DNA from: Marinobacter sp. LA51
Lineage (GTDB): Bacteria > Pseudomonadota > Gammaproteobacteria > Pseudomonadales > Oleiphilaceae
DNA: 64,000 nucleotides
Direction of reading: 5' to 3'
Assembly: GCF_030297175.1 (NCBI RefSeq)
Contig: NZ_AP028070.1
Span: 2,728,001-2,792,000, forward strand
Shown: piece by piece, positions 55,880 through 64,000 of the stretch
Numbering within the stretch: the first letter of the stretch is position 1
Layout of the letters: each line of letters starts with the position of its first letter
Made by a program: the position numbers and the translations under genes
The notes under the pieces: generated by a model
Databases searched by the model: none
What the model saw: the letters and a program-made list of their open reading frames with translations, nothing else
Told to the model about the DNA's origin: nothing

Positions 55880-56485
55880 TCACGTGTCGAAACCGTAATC
55901 CAGTTTCTGGGCGTCGCAGAAGGCCGTGAACTCATCCACGACCTGCTCTGGCAAGGACACCCGGGCTGAAACCACTGCGCCGTATTCAACCGACTCCAGC
56001 GTCGCACCGTGCAGCCCACACCAGTGCCGAACCGGCTGCTCGTCGGCAAACCCCATGGTGACTTCGGCAACTAACATGGGCTTTTGTACCACCCGCTCCA
56101 CCGCCGACAGGACACTTTCGGCGGCGCCCGCATAGGCCCGCACCAGACCACCGGCGCCCAGTTTAATGCCTCCGAAGTAACGAATCACCATCACCAGAAC
56201 ATCTCCCATATCCTTGTGCTGGATGACATTGAGGATGGGTTTACCTGCCGTGCCGGAGGGTTCGCCGTCATCGTTCATGGCCGCCTCAGCGGCCGCGCCC
56301 GGACGACCAATCTGATAGGCCCAGCAGATATGGCGGGCATCCGGGTGGTCTTGCTGGGCCTGTTCCAGCCAGGCTTTGACCTCGTCACGGGAGCCGACCG
56401 GCGCTACCCGAGCAATAAACCGGCTTTTCTTCACTTCCGTTTCGCGCTCGAGGTATCCTGCAGGGACCGGATAATCTTTGTTCAT
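55880..56485 (-). CDS. yigZ: YigZ/IMPACT-family protein
   Basis: 201 residues with the IMPACT N-terminal domain (about 10-125): K-S-R-F-I-A near 20, D-D-G-E-P-S-G-T-A-G near 73 and R-Y-F-G-G-I-K-L-G-A-G-G-L near 102, then a C-terminal DUF1949 domain. Family linked to translation regulation; the bacterial role is unclear. Confidence 0.92.
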   Translation of the reverse strand: MNKDYPVPAGYLERETEVKKSRFIARVAPVGSRDEVKAWLEQAQQDHPDARHICWAYQIGRPGAAAEAAMNDDGEPSGTAGKPILNVIQHKDMGDVLVMVIRYFGGIKLGAGGLVRAYAGAAESVLSAVERVVQKPMLVAEVTMGFADEQPVRHWCGLHGATLESVEYGAVVSARVSLPEQVVDEFTAFCDAQKLDYGFDT

Positions 56486-56500
56486 TGAACGGTCAATCCT

Positions 56501-56707
56501 ATGTCAAAAAAGTTCGAAGGCTCAGAAGACATCGAAGGCCCCAGCCCCGGCACGGTCGCGCCAGCCCAATTGCAAAAAGCCGGCTGCGGCATTCGGTTCG
56601 GCGACGACGAACTGCGCGAGGGTATTGATTTCTCCGGCGCTGCCACGCTCTTGGCGGACGACGCCCTGGGCACGTCGTCGGAATCAGGCCCGAGTGAAGA
56701 CCGGTAA
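56501..56707 (+). CDS. Hypothetical short protein
   Basis: 68 residues, acidic, with no signal or membrane segment and no recognised family (segments such as G-I-R-F-G-D-D-E-L-R-E-G and F-S-G-A-A-T). It is divergent from yigZ by 15 bases and its last 24 bases overlap the end of the histidine kinase gene. There is no clear ribosome site, so it may be a chance frame. Confidence 0.4.
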   Translation: MSKKFEGSEDIEGPSPGTVAPAQLQKAGCGIRFGDDELREGIDFSGAATLLADDALGTSSESGPSEDR

Positions 56708-58003
56708 CTCCACCGTCACCCGCAAGCCTCCGGCTTCGCCCCCGGCAGCTGCAATCCGACCATCGTGAGCGGTGACGATGTCCCGGGCGATTGCCAGTCC
56801 AAGGCCCCAGCCCTGACCACCCCGGGACTTGTCCGCGCGGAAGAAGGGCTCGAACAAATGCGGCAGGAGATCGACTTCAACCCCCGTGCCCTCGTCCTCG
56901 ATAGTGATCCGCACCCAACCTTCGATCCCCCCGACATCCACCCGTACCCGGTGCTCCGGCGGGGTATGGTCCAGGGCATTCTGCAGGATGTTGTCGAACG
57001 CGCGATGCAATAGCCCGGCATCACCCAGCACCGACATGCCGGCAACCTCGTCGCTCGCCGCCAGCCGGCAATCCACACCCTGATGCTCAGCGTAGTCTGC
57101 CGCATCGCGCAGCACCTGATTCATCAACTTGACCGGCTGTACCGGCTCCCGTTCGATGTCGGCGCCCTGCTCCGCTACCCGGTAAAGGGTCAGAATCTGC
57201 GCCGTCATCGCCTCCAGCCGTTCGTTCTGGCGCAGGATACTGGCAATTAATTGTTCGTCGGCGCCGCCGTCGCTGGCCAGCTCAATGGCGATGCGCTGAC
57301 GGGTCAATGGCGTACGCAGGTCGTGGGAGATATCCCGCAGCAGGTGTTTCTGTCGTTCCAGCAGGGTGCACAGTTGCTCGGTCATGGCGTTGAACGCCGT
57401 GGCAAGCTGGCCCACTTCGTCCCGGCGGCCAGCAATCTTCTCGCTAACACGCAGTCCGGTATTGCCCCCGGCGATGCGCTGGGCCGTGTTCTCCATGTGA
57501 CCTAAAGGCCGGGAGACGTACCGCGCAATCAGCCAGCACGCCAGGGTAATCAGTACAAACGCCAGCCCCAGTTCAATGAACCGGAAGAACTTGGGATCCA
57601 GCCAGCCTTCGCCATGCATCCGCGGCCAGGCTACCAGCTGATAGCCCGCATCCAACTCAATGACCGCCGGTTTCTGGGGGTACCAGCCGGATTTCATCCG
57701 TTCCCGGACCTGCGACGGCAGGCGCTGCTCACCGCCGCCGTGCTCGATCAGCATCAGGTGCAATTCCAGCTGTTTACCCTGACCGCGCAGGAATCGCCAG
57801 GCTTCTCCCCGGCCCCGCTGCTCACGGATCTGGATCGCTTCCTGGGCCAGATCCCTTAAGCCGACCTGGCGCTCAATGGCCTGGCGTTCCCGATCCAGCA
57901 GCGTTCGGGTCGCCAGGTTGCTGACCACTACAGTGATCGCCATCGCCAGCCAGATGGCCAGGAAAATCCGCCAGAACAGTGGGAACATCATGGCTTTCTT
58001 CAC
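56684..58003 (-). CDS. Sensor histidine kinase (CpxA-like)
   Basis: 439 residues: two membrane segments (about 11-30 and 142-162) around a periplasmic sensor of about 110 residues, a HAMP linker (about 160-215), the phosphorylated H227 in D-I-S-H-D-L-R-T-P-L, and a HATPase domain with N-x-x-x-N-A-L-D-H and G-W-G-L-G-L boxes. It overlaps the response regulator gene by four bases. The partner regulator and the divergent Spy-like gene suggest envelope-stress sensing as in CpxRA. Confidence 0.9.
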   Translation of the reverse strand: MKKAMMFPLFWRIFLAIWLAMAITVVVSNLATRTLLDRERQAIERQVGLRDLAQEAIQIREQRGRGEAWRFLRGQGKQLELHLMLIEHGGGEQRLPSQVRERMKSGWYPQKPAVIELDAGYQLVAWPRMHGEGWLDPKFFRFIELGLAFVLITLACWLIARYVSRPLGHMENTAQRIAGGNTGLRVSEKIAGRRDEVGQLATAFNAMTEQLCTLLERQKHLLRDISHDLRTPLTRQRIAIELASDGGADEQLIASILRQNERLEAMTAQILTLYRVAEQGADIEREPVQPVKLMNQVLRDAADYAEHQGVDCRLAASDEVAGMSVLGDAGLLHRAFDNILQNALDHTPPEHRVRVDVGGIEGWVRITIEDEGTGVEVDLLPHLFEPFFRADKSRGGQGWGLGLAIARDIVTAHDGRIAAAGGEAGGLRVTVELPVFTRA

Positions 58004-58686
58004 ACCGGCACCCGATAGCTGTAACCCAGCCCCCGAACAGTTTCGATGCGGGGCGGATCGTCATTGCCCAGCTTCCGTCGCAGATTGCTGATGTGCATAT
58101 CCAGGGTTCGATCAAACGCCTCCAGACGTCGGCCTAGCGCCCACTGCATCAGGTCGGTCTTGCGTACCACACTGCCGGCATGGGCCAGTAGTACATTCAG
58201 AACTTCGTACTCGGTGGCGGTCAGATCCAGCGCGGTGTCCTGCTGGAAAATCCGACGCTGGTCCGGCTCTACCCGCAGGTCACCGTACTCCCGCGTCGCG
58301 CTCACGTCGGCCTTCTGATCCCAGGCGATCCGACGCAACAGGGCCTGCAGGCGGGCTACCAATTCCCGGGGATTACAGGGTTTGGGGATGTAGTCGTCGG
58401 CGCCAACTTCAAATCCGACAATGCGATCGGTTTCATCGCCCCGGGCGGTCAGCAGCGCAACCGGAATGTGGGTGCTGGCCCTCAACTCACGCAACACTTC
58501 CAGGCCACTGATGTCCGGCAGCATGATGTCGAGCACCACCACATCGCAATCCTGGCCCATGGCCAGGGCCAGACCGTCCCGGCCGTTGGCGGCCTCCCGC
58601 ACGGTAAATCCCTGATTGGTCAGATAGCGGGCCAGCAGCTGCCGCAGTTCATCGTCGTCTTCTACCAGCAATACCCGATTTTGCAT
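58000..58686 (-). CDS. OmpR-family response regulator (CpxR-like)
   Basis: 228 residues: receiver domain with D53 in V-L-D-I-M-L-P and a lysine in Y-I-P-K-P near 103, then a winged-helix DNA-binding domain (about 130-226) ending G-L-G-Y-S-Y-R-V. First gene of a two-gene operon with the kinase. Divergent from the Spy-like gene, its likely target. Confidence 0.92.
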   Translation of the reverse strand: MQNRVLLVEDDDELRQLLARYLTNQGFTVREAANGRDGLALAMGQDCDVVVLDIMLPDISGLEVLRELRASTHIPVALLTARGDETDRIVGFEVGADDYIPKPCNPRELVARLQALLRRIAWDQKADVSATREYGDLRVEPDQRRIFQQDTALDLTATEYEVLNVLLAHAGSVVRKTDLMQWALGRRLEAFDRTLDMHISNLRRKLGNDDPPRIETVRGLGYSYRVPV

Positions 58687-58865
58687 TCGTCATCTCCATT
58701 CCTACTGCCGAAAGTCTAACACGCATGGCCCAAGCGGCTGATTCCCGGCATTTTCCTTTACAGAACCTTTACAGCGCGCTGACGCTCGTTGACGGGGCAC
58801 AGGGCTACGATGGCCACTCATCACAGCCATGGCCGCACAAGCGGCGAAACAACGAGGACAGCACT

Positions 58866-59219
58866 ATGAAAAAACGTAACAGTTCCATCATCACCGCCGG
58901 CCTGCTCGCTTCCGCGCTTCTGGCCACAAGCCCGTTTGCCCTGGCCGACCACCACGGCGACCGCAAAGGCCATCATGGCAAGCGGGATATGGCCGAGATG
59001 TGCGAGGACTTTCGCGAGGGCAAGGGTCGCTTCGATCAGGACAAGCGTCACGAAAAAATGAAGGAACGTCGGGCCGACATGGCAGAACGCCTGCAACTGA
59101 CCGATGAGCAGCTCGATATCTGGGAGGACATCCACGAGGAGCACCGGGAGAAGCACGAACAGCGTCGCGAAAAGATGAAGGAAAAATTCCAGGAGCGCTG
59201 CGACGCCCTTGAGAAGTAA
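58866..59219 (+). CDS. Spy/CpxP-like periplasmic protein
   Basis: 117 residues from the ATG at 58866 (GAGG upstream). A signal peptide ends F-A-L-A27. The mature part is helical, rich in Lys, Arg, Glu and His, with one L-T-x-x-Q-like segment (Q-L-T-D-E-Q-L) and two cysteines. The layout resembles the Spy/CpxP family of envelope chaperones and sensors that inhibit CpxA. Divergent from the CpxRA-like genes. Confidence 0.78.
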   Translation: MKKRNSSIITAGLLASALLATSPFALADHHGDRKGHHGKRDMAEMCEDFREGKGRFDQDKRHEKMKERRADMAERLQLTDEQLDIWEDIHEEHREKHEQRREKMKEKFQERCDALEK

Positions 59220-59306
59220 CAACACCGGACAGTGATCAAACCCCGGGTTCTGGCGTATGGTATCGGGAGACTCATAAGGAGCCACCCCGCTGGAGCTAAA
59301 CTGGCC

Positions 59307-60473
59307 ATGCCCGAACCCGGATTTCAGTCCCTCACTGTCGACACCTGCACCTCTATTGATGAGATTCCCCAGGCAGACTGGGATCGCCTGGCCGGCCAGG
59401 CCAATCCGTTCCTGCGGTATGAGTTTTTCAAGGCGCTGGAACAGTCCGGCTGCACCACCGCTGCAACCGGCTGGCAGCCCTGCCACCTGGTGTTTCGTGT
59501 TGATGGCCAGATCGCCGGGTTTGCCCCCGCCTATCTGAAAACCCACTCCATGGGCGAGTACGTGTTTGATTGGGCCTGGGCCGATGCTTATCAGCGCCAT
59601 GGCCTGAACTACTACCCCAAGCTGTTGATCGCCATTCCATTCACCCCCTCCCAGGGTCCGCGCCTGCTGCTCGATCCCTTGCTTCGAAACCGACTTGGGG
59701 AGGGCAGACTTCGGGATCTGCTGGACACGCTGATCACCCACCTCGACGCCCATTCCTGGCACCTGTTGTTTCCTGATGCTGCAGACCAGGCTTTGCTAGG
59801 CCATGCCGGTGGACTGCACCGCATTGGCTGTCAGTTCCATTGGCACAACCGGGAGTACGGCAACTTTGGGGATTTCCTGGGGCAACTTACATCCCGCAAG
59901 CGCAAATCCATTCGCAGGGAACGCCGGCAGGTCGCAGAACAGGGCATCAGCTTTCGCCGCTTTCATGGCCGCGACATTCCTGACCACGTGCTGGCCGCCT
60001 TTCACGTGTTCTACCAGGCCACCTACCTCAAGCGCGGCCAGCGTCCGTACCTGAACCCGTCGTTCTTCAAGCATGTGCGTGCGAACCTGTCCGAGCATCT
60101 GTTCCTGGTTATCGCGGTGCGCGACGGGGAGATGATCGCCGGCGCCTTGTTCCTGCGGGGAGAGGACACCCTGTATGGGCGTTACTGGGGCTGCCTGGAC
60201 GAATACAACCACCTGCATTTCGAAACCTGCTACTACCAGGGCATAGAGCTCGCGATCGAACTGGGCCTGCAATGCTTTGATGCCGGCGCACAAGGTGAGC
60301 ACAAACTGGTTCGGGGCTTCGAACCGGTACTCACCCACTCCTGGCACGGTGTCCGCCACCCGGGCTTCCGGGACGCCATCGCGGCGTTCGTGCAGGACGA
60401 GGCGGAACAGGTTGAAGGCTACTTCCAGGAGTCCCTGACTCTGCTGCCTTTTCGTCACGAAGACAACGATTAG
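59307..60473 (+). CDS. GNAT-like acyltransferase (DUF482/FemAB-type)
   Basis: 388 residues from the ATG at 59307; a GTG at 59232 would add 25 residues but has no ribosome site. Two GNAT-like halves, with an R-K-R-K-S-I-R-R-E-R-R basic segment in the middle and an A-R/D-G-E-M-I-A-G-A-L-F segment in the second. The family (DUF482) is linked to the peptidoglycan-peptide and N-acyltransferase fold. The substrate is unknown. Confidence 0.78.
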   Translation: MPEPGFQSLTVDTCTSIDEIPQADWDRLAGQANPFLRYEFFKALEQSGCTTAATGWQPCHLVFRVDGQIAGFAPAYLKTHSMGEYVFDWAWADAYQRHGLNYYPKLLIAIPFTPSQGPRLLLDPLLRNRLGEGRLRDLLDTLITHLDAHSWHLLFPDAADQALLGHAGGLHRIGCQFHWHNREYGNFGDFLGQLTSRKRKSIRRERRQVAEQGISFRRFHGRDIPDHVLAAFHVFYQATYLKRGQRPYLNPSFFKHVRANLSEHLFLVIAVRDGEMIAGALFLRGEDTLYGRYWGCLDEYNHLHFETCYYQGIELAIELGLQCFDAGAQGEHKLVRGFEPVLTHSWHGVRHPGFRDAIAAFVQDEAEQVEGYFQESLTLLPFRHEDND

Positions 60474-60521
60474 CTTCTATACTGAACATTCAAAGCACGT
60501 TTGTGTATAGGAATACGCGCC

Positions 60522-61193
60522 ATGGACTCTGAGTCACTGCTGAGTATCACCAATGGCGGCCAACTAGCTGTTCTGTTGGCCGGTGCGGCGCTTTTGCTGG
60601 GGTTGCTGGCACTCTGGCTGGGCGCAGGTGCCAAACGCTCCGCCAGCCGGGACATTGACAACCTGCGTCAGAAGATCGGCAGTATGGGTCGGGAGGTGGA
60701 CGAGATCCGGGTCAGCCAGTTCAACGCGCCAGAACGGGAAGCCTCAGCATTACAGGGTGTTGAGGCCAGCATCGCGAAATATCGCGCCGAAAAGAGCGCC
60801 TACGATCAGATCTGGCCGCAACTCTGGTTCCTGCACGACCGGCTAGGGATGTTCCTGCGCGCTGTCGAGAATGGAGAGTCGGCAGGTGACCTCAGGCTGG
60901 AGGCCAGGAATGCTGCCCTGGACGCCCGTACCATGCTCAATCGCAATCGGCCCTACTGCAGCGAGGCGGTGGATGAGTTGATTACCCGACTCATCGATAC
61001 CCAAATCAAGGTTCATCTGACTGCCTGCCAGCACCTGGACCTGCTGAAAGAGACCGCCGGTTCACCGTCGGATCACGAACGCCGGGTATTGCGGGACAAA
61101 TGTCACACCCTCTATGAGGGCGAGGCCCGGGACCTGATGAATCGCCTGACCGTGGCCATCCGGGCCCGGGTGATCAACGTCAGCTATCCTTGA
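60522..61193 (+). CDS. Membrane-anchored coiled-coil protein of unknown function
   Basis: 223 residues from the ATG at 60522 (AGGA upstream). One membrane helix (about 14-36) is followed by a coiled-coil-like stretch (about 45-65) and a helical cytoplasmic domain with several Trp and Cys residues. I do not recognise a family. The last 14 bases overlap the end of the convergent dodecin gene. Confidence 0.7.
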   Translation: MDSESLLSITNGGQLAVLLAGAALLLGLLALWLGAGAKRSASRDIDNLRQKIGSMGREVDEIRVSQFNAPEREASALQGVEASIAKYRAEKSAYDQIWPQLWFLHDRLGMFLRAVENGESAGDLRLEARNAALDARTMLNRNRPYCSEAVDELITRLIDTQIKVHLTACQHLDLLKETAGSPSDHERRVLRDKCHTLYEGEARDLMNRLTVAIRARVINVSYP

Positions 61194-61395
61194 TGCGGAA
61201 GCCCACTTTCATCACCACCTGATAATGGCCAACCTTGCCATCCTCGATGTGGCCCCGGGTTTCCATCACTTCAAACCACTCCATATTGCGAATGCTCTTG
61301 CTGCATTCCTCGAGACCATTCTCAATCGCGTTTTCGATGCTCTTGCGCGAGGAACCGATGATTTCCACCTTCTTGTACACATGATGGTCGGACAT
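61180..61395 (-). CDS. Dodecin family flavin-binding protein
   Basis: 71 residues from the ATG at 61395, which has AGGAG seven bases upstream. Dodecin features: V-Y-K-K-V-E-I-I-G-S-S, a central helix (E-N-A-I-E-N-G-L), the flavin-stacking tryptophan in M-E-W-F-E-V and the closing strand Y-Q-V-V-M-K-V-G-F. Forms dodecamers that store or scavenge flavin. Confidence 0.9.
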   Translation of the reverse strand: MSDHHVYKKVEIIGSSRKSIENAIENGLEECSKSIRNMEWFEVMETRGHIEDGKVGHYQVVMKVGFRIKDS

Positions 61396-61554
61396 GGCAC
61401 CACTCCTTAGCCTTCGCTTTTTGACGTGTATATTCAGCCTAGAAGACAACCCCATCGCCGGCAAACAGCGCCGGTGTCATGCAATCTGGCGAAGGCATTG
61501 GCGCGTATCGGATATCAGTGCCAACATAATTAATACCCCACCCCGGACACCGAT

Positions 61555-62334
61555 ATGAAGCGAACGCTGAAATACTCCGCCTGGTTCCTCGGCGCCCTGC
61601 TCATGTTGCTGACAGGCCCGTTGCTCCTGGCCACAAACAGCAGCCTGCAGGGTGCCGAAAGCTGGCGAACCGCAACCCGCGCCAGCGCCGGGATCGCGCC
61701 GCGCCCGGAACAGCATCCGGAAGCGGTGGTTCAGATTTACGGAGCCCGCGCCTGGAGCTGGCGTGGTTACTTTGCCGTGCACACCTGGATTGCCACCAAG
61801 GAGGCGGGCGCCGAGCAGTATCGGGTTCATGAAGTCACTGGTTGGCGTCGCTACGTGGTCAGCTCCCGCCTGAGCGAACCCGATCGCCATTGGTACGGCG
61901 CCAGGCCCGAACTGTACGCCGACATTCGCGGCGCGGAAGCACAAGCGTTAATCCCGACCATCTATCAGGCCGTGGACGCCTATCCCTATGTCACTGAATA
62001 CGAAGCCTGGCCCGGACCCAACAGCAACACCTTTACCGCCTGGGTAATTCGGGAAGTACCGGGACTGGATGTGGCACTGCCGAGCAACGCCATCGGCAAG
62101 GATTATCTGGGCAATCGCATAGTAGCGGAGGTGCCGGGCGGCACCGGCTACCAGCTTTCAATGGGAGGATATCTTGGGATCCTCGCGGGGGTGCGAGAGG
62201 GTTTGGAGCTGAACATTCTGGGCCTGTCTCTGGGTGTGAACCCCATGGCCCTGGGTATCAAGCTGCCCGGCATCGGCGAGCTGGCATTGCGCAATCCCAA
62301 CCCGATGTCAGAGGCTGCCTCAGCAGGCCAGTAG
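61555..62334 (+). CDS. DUF3750 domain protein
   Basis: 259 residues with an N-terminal hydrophobic segment (about 7-27, signal or anchor) and a soluble domain matching DUF3750: W-R-G-Y-F-A-V-H-T-W near 75, Y-E-A-W-P-G-P-N-S-N-T-F near 145 and P-S-N-A-I-G-K-D-Y near 180. The H-T-W-I and N-T-F segments are reminiscent of a papain-like hydrolase core, but the reaction is unknown. Confidence 0.82.
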   Translation: MKRTLKYSAWFLGALLMLLTGPLLLATNSSLQGAESWRTATRASAGIAPRPEQHPEAVVQIYGARAWSWRGYFAVHTWIATKEAGAEQYRVHEVTGWRRYVVSSRLSEPDRHWYGARPELYADIRGAEAQALIPTIYQAVDAYPYVTEYEAWPGPNSNTFTAWVIREVPGLDVALPSNAIGKDYLGNRIVAEVPGGTGYQLSMGGYLGILAGVREGLELNILGLSLGVNPMALGIKLPGIGELALRNPNPMSEAASAGQ

Positions 62335-62343
62335 CGCACTCGT

Positions 62344-62655
62344 CTAGAACAGGTAGCGCACCAGGCCTGCGGCGGCAATACCGGCACCAATGGCCGGCAG
62401 CGGCTTCCTCAGCGCCAGCATAGTCACAGCTGTTACCGAAAGCGCTGCAACCGCACCGGCATCGCCGGAGAACGCCATAGGCACGACGATGGCAATCAAC
62501 ACCGAACTGGCCATGGTGTTGATGAAGCTCTCGATGCGCGGACTAATCCGGACAAACGACATGGCGAACACGCCGCCAAACCGGGTAATCAGAGTAACCA
62601 ACGCCATGATGGCAATCAGGGCGAGAACACCCGTAGTGGTGGTTTCGATGGTCAT
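62344..62655 (-). CDS. azlD: AzlD-family branched-chain amino acid exporter subunit
   Basis: 103 residues, three or four membrane helices with the AzlD motif T-L-I-T-R-F near 21 and P-R-I-E-S-F near 39. Overlaps azlC by four bases (ATGA). Together they export branched-chain or other hydrophobic amino acids. Confidence 0.9.
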   Translation of the reverse strand: MTIETTTTGVLALIAIMALVTLITRFGGVFAMSFVRISPRIESFINTMASSVLIAIVVPMAFSGDAGAVAALSVTAVTMLALRKPLPAIGAGIAAAGLVRYLF

Positions 62656-63386
62656 GCCGGCCCCTCTTCCTGTTCCGCATGCTGCGGCTGATCCAGCCAG
62701 AAGTAGCCGATCAGACCACCGGCCAATGCGCCGGCGACCACGTGGGTATGCGGCGGAAGCCACTTCCACGCAGCCAGTGACGCCAGGGCGGCCACGCCCC
62801 AGGCTACCAGAACTCTGGGGGATTTCTTGCCACCCAGCGCCATCGCCAGCAGGAAACAACCCAGCACCATATCCAGCCCGAGGCTCTTGGGGTTCTGCAG
62901 CACACCACCGAAGTACACGCCCAGCCAGGTACCTACGAGCCATGCCAGCCAGAGCACCAGCCCGCCCCCGAGGATGACTTCCAGGTTACGTCGGCCGTTC
63001 TGGTATTCCTGGGCAGATACCGCCCAATTGGCGTCGGTCAGGAACAACAGCAGGCCGTAGCGCTTCAATGGCGCCACGTCTTTGAGCATCGGGTACAGGG
63101 ACGCACCCATCAACAGATGCCGGGAATTGATCGCAAACACTACTGCAATCAGCGGCAGCACCGAGACCTCGGTGCCCCACATATCGGTGGCCGCGAACTG
63201 GGAAGCACCAGCGAATACCGTGGTGCTCATCAACATCGCTTCCAGTGGGAGCAGGCCTTGCTGGGTAGCCGCCAAACCAAAGGCAGCACCAAACGCCACC
63301 ACGAACAGGGAGATGGGAAAGAGCCGGAAAAATTCCTGACGGACTTTGTGCGGCTGGATCTGGTATGCGTAGGAAGCGACGGACAT
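62652..63386 (-). CDS. azlC: AzlC-family branched-chain amino acid exporter
   Basis: 244 residues, seven or more membrane helices, with the AzlC hallmarks F-A-G-A-S-Q-F near 60 and N-S-R-H-L-L near 86. The start codon is directly preceded by a 13-bp palindrome at 63387-63413, leaving no ordinary ribosome site at the usual distance. Paired with AzlD. Confidence 0.9.
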   Translation of the reverse strand: MSVASYAYQIQPHKVRQEFFRLFPISLFVVAFGAAFGLAATQQGLLPLEAMLMSTTVFAGASQFAATDMWGTEVSVLPLIAVVFAINSRHLLMGASLYPMLKDVAPLKRYGLLLFLTDANWAVSAQEYQNGRRNLEVILGGGLVLWLAWLVGTWLGVYFGGVLQNPKSLGLDMVLGCFLLAMALGGKKSPRVLVAWGVAALASLAAWKWLPPHTHVVAGALAGGLIGYFWLDQPQHAEQEEGPA

Positions 63387-63413
63387 CAGAGGAAGCTAAG
63401 TTAGTTTCCTCTG
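63387..63413 (-). promoter_or_regulatory. Palindrome abutting the azlC start codon
   Basis: CAGAGGAAGCTAA pairs with the mirror stretch ending at 63413 around a single central base, with one G-T wobble. On the minus strand it ends exactly at the azlC ATG and contains AGAGGA about 21 bases from the ATG. It could be an operator or a hairpin controlling translation. A run of eight C (63437-63444) lies just upstream. Confidence 0.45.
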
Positions 63414-63471
63414 ACCGCGTATAGGTAAATACCGAACCCCCCCCTTAATCGAGGCTCAATTCACGACCGGC

Positions 63472-64000
63472 TCAATGCATGATATGCACTCGCCCATCCG
63501 CTGCCGCAAAGGGATTGTTGATACTGCTGCCTTCGCCGCCAAGGGCCGCTTCGGGATGCAATCGGTGCATGAGCATTTCAACACGCGCAGCATCCGCCTT
63601 AGGCACATCCACCATGATCAGGTACTTGCCGGCTTCGATGTCCTTGTGAAACCGCCGAATCCGGTAGTTTTCCGTGCCAATTCCGCCGAAGCCTCCAAGC
63701 CAGCCACCCGCCAGCACTGCAAACACACCCATGGCCACAAACGCCGACGTTGGCCAGGCCAGGTCGCCCCAGAGTGCCAGGGGCAGAATGAAGAACAGTG
63801 CAAACAGACCGCCGATGATCAGCCCCCGTTCCACAAACCTTGGCAGATCAGTGCGATCCAGCACACTGGCGCTATGAACATGGTGCGAATACAGACCGGC
63901 TTCGTCCTTACTGACCACATGAAACCGCCAGTTGGAGACGCCGTCGCGGTGCAGGTCGTCGGAGATGCTTTCCACATTGTCGATAGCATCGACGATATAA
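63472..64000 (-). CDS. Membrane protein with glycine zipper, DUF1269-like (cut by window edge)
   Basis: The frame is open to the right edge: before the GTG at 63975 it still reads Y-I-V-D-A-I-D-N, which fits the family's N-terminal strand, so the true start lies outside. About 176 residues seen: a soluble alpha/beta N-terminal part, two membrane helices (about 52-72 and 77-97 from the GTG) with a G-G-W-L-G-G-F-G-G glycine zipper, then a ferredoxin-like end. The layout resembles DUF1269-type or general stress proteins; function unknown. Confidence 0.6.
   Translation of the reverse strand, partial: YIVDAIDNVESISDDLHRDGVSNWRFHVVSKDEAGLYSHHVHSASVLDRTDLPRFVERGLIIGGLFALFFILPLALWGDLAWPTSAFVAMGVFAVLAGGWLGGFGGIGTENYRIRRFHKDIEAGKYLIMVDVPKADAARVEMLMHRLHPEAALGGEGSSINNPFAAADGRVHIMH

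Overview
The window looks like chromosome of a marine gammaproteobacterium, most likely Marinobacter or a close relative. That is inferred from the gene families (group-2 Mrp antiporter, PhoX, RlmJ, DctP/TatT TRAP parts, Pseudomonas-type atu cluster, serA/D-2-hydroxyglutarate dehydrogenase pair) and from the even, moderately high GC coding style. No tRNA, rRNA, insertion sequence, prophage or CRISPR array was seen. Genes are dense and almost all are ordinary chromosomal ones.

Layout. 1-2810 (minus) is a TRAP-type uptake operon: a TatT lipoprotein, a periplasmic binding protein and a permease cut by the left edge. 3044-14990 is a complete acyclic terpene utilisation cluster, atuR facing atuABCDEFGH, in the same order as in Pseudomonas aeruginosa. 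It should convert citronellol/geraniol-type acids to CoA esters, dehydrogenate, carboxylate (AtuC/AtuF) and hydrate them. 15210-24821 holds a quinone reductase, a membrane-anchored BLUF photoreceptor, a TRIC channel, purine permease plus apt, an FAA hydrolase, an ABC1 kinase, a zinc-less sirtuin and D-2-hydroxyglutarate dehydrogenase, the last divergent from serA (25014). 26309-36574 has a secreted subtilase, an OmpA lipoprotein, two esterases, a GIY-YIG protein, a DMT exporter, an orphan lipoprotein DctP, rlmJ, an MFS protein and small membrane proteins. 36767-45193 has PhoX, an acidic lipoprotein, a 600-aa acyl-CoA dehydrogenase facing a GlxA/AraC regulator, and FadH. 45545-51354 is the Mrp (Mnh/Pha) Na+/H+ antiporter operon with A and B fused. 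51438-64000 has ppnP, a fatty-acid CoA ligase, dadA, a SUI1 factor, YigZ, a Cpx-like two-component system with a Spy-like protein, dodecin, AzlCD and a gene cut by the right edge.

The most unusual structure is a family of three intergenic palindromic elements (10213-10326 plus, 15057-15164 plus, 41700-41793 minus). Each has a long outer stem whose sequence differs between copies but stays self-complementary. Each encloses a roughly 50-nt core that forms two small hairpins with A-N-GGA-Y hexaloops. Compensatory changes between copies support RNA structure. The design fits the TwoAYGGAY candidate RNA class, and the loops look like CsrA/RsmA binding sites. Two of the three copies sit inside or at the end of the atu cluster and the third precedes an acyl-CoA dehydrogenase gene.
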